A stretch of 12,034 bases of DNA from NCBI GenBank assembly GCA_013336205.1, contig JAAXUD010000036.1, positions 1-12,034 on the forward strand, read 5' to 3'. The notes below the pieces were generated by a model. The model was not told where the DNA came from and did no database searches. It worked only from the letters and a program-made list of their open reading frames with translations. Below are positions 8,301 through 12,034 of this stretch, piece after piece; position 1 is the stretch's first letter, and each line of letters starts with the position of its first letter. This DNA comes from Lentimicrobium sp. (GTDB taxonomy: Bacteria > Bacteroidota > Bacteroidia > Bacteroidales > Lentimicrobiaceae). Position numbers and translations under genes: made by a program.

Positions 8301-8467
8301 GTGGTAGTCCCGTTTTGTGTTCCGGACTCTACAATAGTTACACCAGGGATTCCCAGCCCGTTCTCTTCGGTAATTGTTCCGGTAACCTTGTGCGCTTGTG
8401 CAAACAACAGGTTTGCATTCAGCATAACCACCAGAATCAGAAATATCGTGCGTAAAATTTTTTTCAT
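5378..8467 (-). CDS. susC: SusC-family TonB-dependent outer-membrane oligosaccharide transporter
   Basis: A 1029-residue TonB-dependent receptor that imports glycan fragments across the outer membrane with SusD. The signal peptide covers about 1-24 (ends LLFAQ). A carboxypeptidase-regulatory-like beta domain follows (about 27-100: VTGTITEENGLGIPGVTI, FIGYQTQ). Next are the TonB-box-like region SEIVVVGYGTQKK (105-117) and the plug domain (about 115-230), with DPLYIVDGLPV (178-188), SIDVLKDAASAAIYGARAAN (201-220) and GVVLITTKGG (221-230). The rest is the beta-barrel, ending in TFRLGTTITF with a terminal Phe, as outer-membrane barrels usually do. Length is normal for the family. ATG at 8467 directly opens the signal peptide. 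The gap to the upstream GH16 gene is 84 bp with no TAnnTTTG box, which supports cotranscription. I infer a beta-1,3-glucan substrate from the two GH16 neighbours. Confidence 0.98.
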   Translation of the reverse strand: MKKILRTIFLILVVMLNANLLFAQAHKVTGTITEENGLGIPGVTIVESGTQNGTTTDIDGKFSLTTASPNATIVVSFIGYQTQRIPLDTRTTINLALIPETTNLSEIVVVGYGTQKKKVVTGAIASVNSEEITSTSLLRVDQAMQGRTAGVQVTNLSGQPGEAPTIRIRGAGTTGNADPLYIVDGLPVGGIDYLNPGDIESIDVLKDAASAAIYGARAANGVVLITTKGGKAGKMSVTYSGYTGIQNVANTIDMLDAEEYRMMMNEGARNAGLTEPFDLNEIPEHNTNWQDELFVKNAPIQNHEISITGGNEKTTYSSSMSYFSQQGIIGGDKSQFDRITARLNTKSQVNKVFSFGNNFAYSHINRRGIGSNESFNGAYSSALNLDPLTPLYETNADILSQAPYSNEPVVTNSAGDVYGISNYVGAEVVNPLALLEIQTGETRVDKLVASIFGEAEIMKGLKFNTSLGIDLAYVLNDSYKPLYYLNGAQLNVEKTSVYKQIDRYYTWQWENTLSYTKKINDHNFSALAGTTASKYNYENLTGFNAKVPLFDPDNVYLNMATDTVWVSTGGATHSALASIFGRVTYDYKNKYAFTGIIRRDGSSKFGPNNRYGIFPSVGVSWVASDESFFPKPKWLDLVKFRASWGINGNQEIGDYQFISTIDKSRGYIFGGGRLTGASPSYIENADIRWEESRQTDVAFDMGAFNNRLLATVDYYIKTTEGLLERIPIPGHVGNDPPYANVGSVQNNGVEISLNWRHMVKEFKYSVGINGSYNKNKMTYIGNEEKVIPGASWAIAGTVTRAEEGLPIAYFWGYKTDGIFQNTTEVFQHIGSTGQLLQPNAVPGDVRFEDVNGDGKIDPDDRTMIGNPTPDWTFGFNASAEYKQFDFSVLLIGTYGNDIFNGSQRQDLRYTNRTAADLGRWTAEGTSNEIPRYTWIDANNNYRVSDLYIEDGSYLRIKNLQFGYTLPGNILKKIGASTWRFFVSGENLVTMTKYTGADPEIGARSSFDIGIDRGIYPQARTFRLGTTITF

Positions 8468-8551
8468 AAGATTGGCTTAGTTGTTAAAACATGATATTCA
8501 ATTAGTTAGGTGTGTGTTGTCCGCTTATCCCGGTCCTGACGAATCTGAGTT

Positions 8552-9661
8552 TCAGTTACTCTGAAATACACGGATATAATCTACCTTCAATTGTTGAGGG
8601 AAAATAGTTGTAGCATCGGGATTTCCCGGCCAGTTTCCTCCGACTGCAACATTAAAGATGAAAAATTGTGGCTGATGAAATTCCGACATCTGGGCAGGCG
8701 TAATATCCGCCTCACTATACTGGATATTATTTACATACCATTTGATGCTGGTCGCATCCCAGATGATGGAAAAAACATGATATTCATCAGCAAAGGTTCC
8801 GGTCGGCAAGGTATATCCATTACCATAATCTGCATGGTTTCCATTCTGGTCCCAATGAACAGTTCCATAAACGGTGTTTTCACGTCCGCTTCCACCGATC
8901 ATTTCCATGATGTCAGTCTCTCCGCATTTTGGCCATCCTTGTGTAGTAATATTATCTCCAAGTGCCCATAAGGCCGGCCAGATTCCCTGCCCTTTTGGAA
9001 GTAAAGCCCTGATATCAATCCTTCCGTATTTGAAGGATTTTTTGTTACGGGTAACCAGCCTGGATGAGGTATAACTTCTACCCCCGTAATTTTCTTTACG
9101 GGCCTCGATAGTCAGCACCTGATCGGCGACTGTTGTGTTTTCCTGTCGGTAGTATTGCAGTTCATTGTTACTCCATTCACCCCCGGTTTCATAACTCCAG
9201 TATTGAGTGTTCAGGGCGTTCCCGGAGAACTCGTCATTCCAGGCCAGTTGATAACCAGCATACTGCATTGGGGTTATGTAGCCATCGGCTATGGTCACCG
9301 GGTCGTTATCAATTATAACAACCGGTTTAACTGCGGATATATACCTGCCAGAGGTTCCATATGCCCTCACTGTAATCTCAAAGGTGCCGGATTCAGTGAA
9401 CTCATATTCAAATGTACCTGTTTCATTGGTTGCTACAGGCTGATCTGCTGATCCGATGTGTAAACTGTATTCAGTAGTATTGTCAGCGCTTGCCTGAATA
9501 TTGACTATTCCCAGATCCGGATTGGGTATGGTAACCTCAACCACCAGATTGGTAGGATCAACCGTAACTTCCGGCTGATCTTCTTCTTTACAGGAGGTTG
9601 AAGAAACCAGCATCATTACTAATAAAGACAGGAGATATACCGTGAATATGGGTTTTTTCAT
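8552..9661 (-). CDS. GH16 endo-beta-1,3-glucanase, surface lipoprotein with N-terminal accessory domain
   Basis: A 369-residue lipoprotein joining an accessory beta domain to a GH16 catalytic domain. I start it at 9661 (MKKPIFTVYL); a frame to 9694 adds 11 residues that spoil the signal peptide. The signal ends SSTSC (Cys24), followed by KEED, which fits surface export. Residues about 28-118 look like a PKD- or Ig-like sandwich (TGTFEYEFTESGTFEITVRA, 81-100), probably a spacer or glycan-binding module. The catalytic domain is about 135-368: WNDEFSG (141-147), SNNELQYY (164-171), TSSRLVTRNK (198-207), GQGIWPALW (224-232), GETDIMEMIG (247-256: nucleophile Glu248, Asp250, acid/base Glu253), GGNWPG (341-346). 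It is likely the enzyme that first cuts the glucan outside the cell. A terminator-like hairpin ends 12 bases before its ATG. Laminarin is the expected substrate; mixed-linkage glucan is possible. Confidence 0.94.
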   Translation of the reverse strand: MKKPIFTVYLLSLLVMMLVSSTSCKEEDQPEVTVDPTNLVVEVTIPNPDLGIVNIQASADNTTEYSLHIGSADQPVATNETGTFEYEFTESGTFEITVRAYGTSGRYISAVKPVVIIDNDPVTIADGYITPMQYAGYQLAWNDEFSGNALNTQYWSYETGGEWSNNELQYYRQENTTVADQVLTIEARKENYGGRSYTSSRLVTRNKKSFKYGRIDIRALLPKGQGIWPALWALGDNITTQGWPKCGETDIMEMIGGSGRENTVYGTVHWDQNGNHADYGNGYTLPTGTFADEYHVFSIIWDATSIKWYVNNIQYSEADITPAQMSEFHQPQFFIFNVAVGGNWPGNPDATTIFPQQLKVDYIRVFQSN

Positions 9662-9673
9662 GGGCGGAATTAT

Positions 9674-9707
9674 AAAAAAGTCAGGGCCGGACAAGCCAGC
9701 CCTGACT
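9674..9707 (-). terminator. Intrinsic-terminator-like hairpin between the PKD lipoprotein and GH16 genes
   Basis: Read on the minus strand, AGTCAGGGC (9707-9699) pairs perfectly over 9 bp with GCCCTGACT (9687-9679). An extra GG/CC lies inside past one mismatch. The right arm runs directly into six T residues (9679-9674). It starts 12 bases after the stop of the upstream gene and ends 12 bases before the next ATG. It would end part of the transcription after the first gene, favouring the binding protein over the downstream enzymes and transporter. Confidence 0.75.
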
Positions 9708-9719
9708 GAAATAGATTAA

Positions 9720-11225
9720 TTATTCAAATCTAAAATTGCGGATATAAAAAGTACCCTCATCAGTATGGCCACCGCCACCCAGTGATATGGCAAAGAAGTC
9801 AAGATTTGTTTTCGTAGCCGGGGTATATACACCTACTCCAGGGCCGCTGGTTGGCTCACTCAGGTTAAATGTATAGGTAACCCAAGCGTCCATAACAGTA
9901 GCCGTAGCATCATATTGTACATGACCTGTCCACCATTGTGCAGTTTCACTTGCTTCACCAATAATAACGCCAATGCCTTTTGTCAGGGTACCTGTGTAAT
10001 TATTTGAACTGGGCATATAGACATCAATAGAAACTGTTGTAAAATTATCAAACTGAATGTCGTTTGCCATCTGGAACTGAAGTTCCTGATAGGTACCTTT
10101 TCTGTCATATTTACCACAGTTAACGCCAACTCCTGCAGGATCAGCAACACCCATAGTAAATACCATGCCGCCGTTGGCAGCTGAACCATTGCCTGGATAT
10201 ACGCCTGCTGTATCAAGCACTGCGAAGCTAGACGATGTCTCAAAGGTATTGAACATTTCTGTTGGTGTTAAATTAGGGAGATCCTCGCCAAAAGGTGGTT
10301 GTACAACTACTACTTCTGGTTCAAGCGCCGGGTTCGAATAACTTGCATAAGAAGCATCCCAGTAAATTCCATCATAAGTGAATGAAACGGTCATTAAATC
10401 ATATCCTTCTTTCTGTTCAATTACAGCCTTGAATGTTTTAGTGGCTTCCGGAACAATTGATTCAGCAGATGTTCCAAGTTGTGGAAGACCGATCCAGGCA
10501 CCATTGCCGGTAAGAGTAATGGAGTTTGTGGTTGGCTCGTAAGTAAAGGCATGAGTACCGCTTAGCCAGGCGCTGACATTGGCGCCGTCTTTATTGATCA
10601 TATTTGCTGGAATCGCTTCAAAACATGTTTCGTTATTGGCAGTTCCGGCAAAAACAGCAGTTTCACCCCAGAATGAACCCTTGTCGTCAAATGTAAATGA
10701 ACCATCACGGGCGAAAGTAAATTCATGGAAATAGACACATGGACGGGCACCTGTATTTTCAAGTGCAAACCATAAACGTGCACTTGCTGCGTCAGGACCA
10801 ACTCCAAGGCTTGACCCTTCCCTGAATAGTTTCCAGGTTTTTGAAGTTTCACCTGCCAGCAGTGCCAATGCTGAATTGGGATCTTTTATTTCAACCGTCT
10901 GATTGAATGTCGCAGTTGCGTTTGCAGAATTCTTTGCTGTCAGAACAATAGCATAAGTTCCGGCTGCTGCATAGGTGTGCGTCGGACTGGTTTCCGTTGA
11001 GCTTGTTCCATCGCCGAAATTCCAGCTGTAAGAAGTAGCATTCTGCGAAAAGTTAGTAAAAGTTACTTCCAGAAAATTGGTAGTACTTACTGCAAACTGA
11101 AAACTTGCGATCGGGTTTGCTGGTGGATCTTCTTCCTCATCTTTACAGGAGACAAATGTGATCATTGAAAGAACTCCGATTGCGAGGAAAAATCTGGTTC
11201 CCCATTTTGTTAATCTGTTTTTCAT
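9720..11225 (-). CDS. PKD-domain surface glycan-binding lipoprotein (SGBP/SusE-position protein)
   Basis: A 501-residue lipoprotein with no catalytic motif I can see, probably a cell-surface glucan-binding protein. The signal ends FVSC (Cys27), followed by KDEEED, a strong surface-export signature. Residues about 38-113 are a PKD domain with the hallmark SWNFGDGT (67-74) and AAAGTYAIVLTAKN (86-99). Residues about 122-292 form a second beta-rich domain opening with SKTWKLFREG and containing FHEFTFARDGSFTFDDKG; I cannot name it with certainty. Residues about 318-501 look like a carbohydrate-binding beta-sandwich: FNTFETSS, GVGVNCGKYDRKG (365-377), NFTTVSIDVYMPS (394-406) and an aromatic WWTGHVQYD (431-439). 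It is the first gene of the locus, before susC, whereas SGBP genes usually follow susD. Its function is inferred from architecture, export signal and position. Confidence 0.85.
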   Translation of the reverse strand: MKNRLTKWGTRFFLAIGVLSMITFVSCKDEEEDPPANPIASFQFAVSTTNFLEVTFTNFSQNATSYSWNFGDGTSSTETSPTHTYAAAGTYAIVLTAKNSANATATFNQTVEIKDPNSALALLAGETSKTWKLFREGSSLGVGPDAASARLWFALENTGARPCVYFHEFTFARDGSFTFDDKGSFWGETAVFAGTANNETCFEAIPANMINKDGANVSAWLSGTHAFTYEPTTNSITLTGNGAWIGLPQLGTSAESIVPEATKTFKAVIEQKEGYDLMTVSFTYDGIYWDASYASYSNPALEPEVVVVQPPFGEDLPNLTPTEMFNTFETSSSFAVLDTAGVYPGNGSAANGGMVFTMGVADPAGVGVNCGKYDRKGTYQELQFQMANDIQFDNFTTVSIDVYMPSSNNYTGTLTKGIGVIIGEASETAQWWTGHVQYDATATVMDAWVTYTFNLSEPTSGPGVGVYTPATKTNLDFFAISLGGGGHTDEGTFYIRNFRFE

Positions 11226-11284
11226 TTGATTGGTGTGTTTGGTTAATGGTTAATATTACTGGTGTTTTGATTAAGTATCCGATT

Positions 11285-11345
11285 CCGGTTTTAAAAATGA
11301 TTTTGTCATTTAGCATTATCCGCAAGCTTTTTAAGGATAAACCGG
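11285..11345 (-). repeat. Nested inverted repeats in the leader of the PKD gene
   Basis: CCGGTTT (11285-11291) pairs with AAACCGG (11339-11345). Inside, TTATCC (11316-11321) pairs with GGATAA (11335-11340). The inner and outer right arms share two bases, so the two stems compete slightly or stack. If transcription starts near 11483, this sits in a 5' leader of about 250 nt and could affect translation or stability of the first PUL gene. Confidence 0.35.
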
Positions 11346-11482
11346 CAAGTATTAAGTATAAATCAGCCCGTTATCTTTACTTATATTAAATTGCGGAACA
11401 CTAAAATTAAGCATTTATTCTGTGATTTCTGGTTTGCGTTGTCAATATTAGAGTATTAAGCCTTGTAAAGTCAAGTTTTATT

Positions 11483-11590
11483 ATACATCAAACTTACTTC
11501 ATAAGGACAGTAATGATACATCAATAATACATCATATACGCTTTAATACATTAATATATAGGCTTTTATATTTTTAATTCTACTACATCA
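11483..11590 (-). repeat. TACATCA direct repeats, candidate operator for the PUL
   Basis: On the plus strand ATACATCA occurs exactly at 11483-11490, 11516-11523 and 11527-11534. The near copy ATACATTA is at 11546-11553 and TACATCA at 11584-11590. A looser ATACATTG lies at 11697-11704 and an inverted TGATGTA at 11773-11779. The second and third copies are 11 bp apart, about one helical turn. Seen from the minus-strand promoter box at 11489-11496, copies two to five lie upstream, where an activator would bind. The second falls where a -33 box would otherwise be. Confidence 0.45.
11489..11496 (-). promoter_or_regulatory. Candidate -7 promoter box for the PUL
   Basis: On the minus strand this reads TAAGTTTG, matching TAnnTTTG. 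It is the match nearest upstream of the PKD gene; none occurs in 11226-11488 on this strand. No TTTG or TTG lies at the right -33 distance, as is common for activator-dependent promoters. A second minus-strand match, TAACTTTG at 11975-11982, is farther away and also lacks a -33 box. In AT-rich DNA a single box can arise by chance. Confidence 0.35.
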
Positions 11591-11787
11591 TTGAAAAATT
11601 ACTTCAGGCTTATTCTATAAGCTATAACAATCGTTTAATTTCCTTCGATGAAAATGAATGGCCTGCTGTTATAGTTTCATTATTTATATGTCATTAATAC
11701 ATTGATAATTAATATGTTAAAATGGTGATGTTGTAGTTTTGATGTGGCAATGAGTCTATCCTTATGTATCCATGATGTAATGTAATA

Positions 11788-11820
11788 TTTGCAGTTCAGG
11801 TATCTAATAAGGTAGCTTTG
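11788..11820 (+). promoter_or_regulatory. Plus-strand promoter pointing off the right edge
   Basis: TTTG (11788-11791) and TAGCTTTG (11813-11820) match both Bacteroidota promoter boxes with a 21-base spacer, inside the accepted 19-21 range. Transcription would start near 11826 and run rightward, away from the PUL. No gene with recognisable motifs follows before the window ends. Confidence 0.55.
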
Positions 11821-11826
11821 GGAATG

Positions 11827-11870
11827 TTAATATTTTCCAAATCCTAAAACATTGAAAATGAAAATATTAA
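11827..11870 (+). repeat. Perfect 11-bp inverted repeat just after the plus-strand promoter
   Basis: TTAATATTTTC (11827-11837) and GAAAATATTAA (11860-11870) pair perfectly. The stem extends outward by about four more pairs if one G-U is allowed, around a 22-base loop. A transcript from the plus-strand promoter would start with this stem. It could equally be a protein-binding site in AT-rich DNA. Confidence 0.45.
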
Positions 11871-12034
11871 TATTTTATTCTCAGTATTTTCTACCTGTTG
11901 TATTTTTAATTGCTCAGGTTAACATCCTAAAGGGATGAGAGGGTTATGTAAGCATAAAAAGCGCTAACAGGGAACAAAGTTATATTATTGCTTCAGCCTG
12001 ACTAATGTAGAGTTGCATAGATGTTCCGGTTTTG

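Larger units (their letters stand above)
11226..12034. other. AT-rich intergenic control region without a convincing gene
   Basis: This stretch of about 800 bp is clearly richer in A and T than the coding part. Frames on both strands are short and lack family motifs. It carries the putative PUL leader and promoter, direct repeats, a plus-strand promoter and an AT-rich inverted repeat, each listed separately. A divergently transcribed gene, possibly the PUL regulator, may begin beyond the right edge. Confidence 0.7.

Noticed and set aside
3775..9707. The short word GTCAGG occurs on the minus strand in three gaps (9706-9701, 8540-8535, 3780-3775), each soon after a stop codon.
   Set aside because: Six bases with different flanks; only the copy in the terminator-like hairpin has a structural role I can support.
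11165..11389. A 74-codon plus-strand frame over the start of the PKD gene and its leader.
   Set aside because: It is partly antisense to a signal peptide, which gives hydrophobic residues by itself, and has no family motif.
11858..11938. A 26-codon plus-strand frame starting MKILIFYSQYF after the plus-strand promoter.
   Set aside because: The first residues faintly recall glycosyltransferase N-termini, but the frame stops after 26 codons and no continuation is seen in other frames. The composition is AT-rich and the start lies in the inverted repeat.

Overview
The window comes from a Bacteroidota genome (phylum inferred). The evidence is a SusC/SusD pair, lipoproteins with acidic residues straight after the lipid-anchored Cys, promoter-like TAnnTTTG boxes, weak Shine-Dalgarno sequences, and AT-rich gaps between genes of moderate GC. 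All seven well-supported genes are on the minus strand, so transcription runs from right to left.

Layout in order of transcription. At 11226-12034 there is an AT-rich control region of about 800 bp with no convincing gene. It holds a cluster of TACATCA-type direct repeats, a candidate minus-strand promoter for the locus, and a well-formed plus-strand promoter pointing off the right edge. A polysaccharide utilization locus (PUL) follows: a PKD-containing surface lipoprotein (9720-11225), a GH16 lipoprotein with an N-terminal accessory domain (8552-9661), SusC (5378-8467), SusD (3802-5358), a lipoprotein of the ADP-ribosylglycohydrolase (DraG/ARH) fold (2195-3628), and a short soluble GH16 enzyme (1238-2029). 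Next, after a 251-bp gap with its own promoter-like box, comes the housekeeping gene tgt (queuine tRNA-ribosyltransferase, 1-986), which is cut by the left edge and is unrelated to the PUL.

Inferred joint function: the locus takes up and degrades a beta-1,3-glucan such as laminarin. The two surface lipoproteins and SusD would capture the glucan. The anchored GH16 would cut it outside the cell. SusC would import oligosaccharides using TonB energy, and the soluble GH16 would cut them further in the periplasm. Both GH16 enzymes keep the ExDxxE catalytic motif of the laminarinase type. No GH3, GH17 or GH30 gene and no regulator lies in the window.

The least ordinary points are these. A DraG/ARH-like lipoprotein sits inside a glucan PUL. 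An intrinsic-terminator-like hairpin lies between the first and second PUL genes. A nested three-stem structure, overlapped by a 38-codon ORF, precedes the last GH16 gene. Repeats lie over and upstream of the presumed PUL promoter. The usual zinc-ligand cysteines of Tgt are replaced. I see no tRNA, rRNA, CRISPR array, insertion sequence or transposase.
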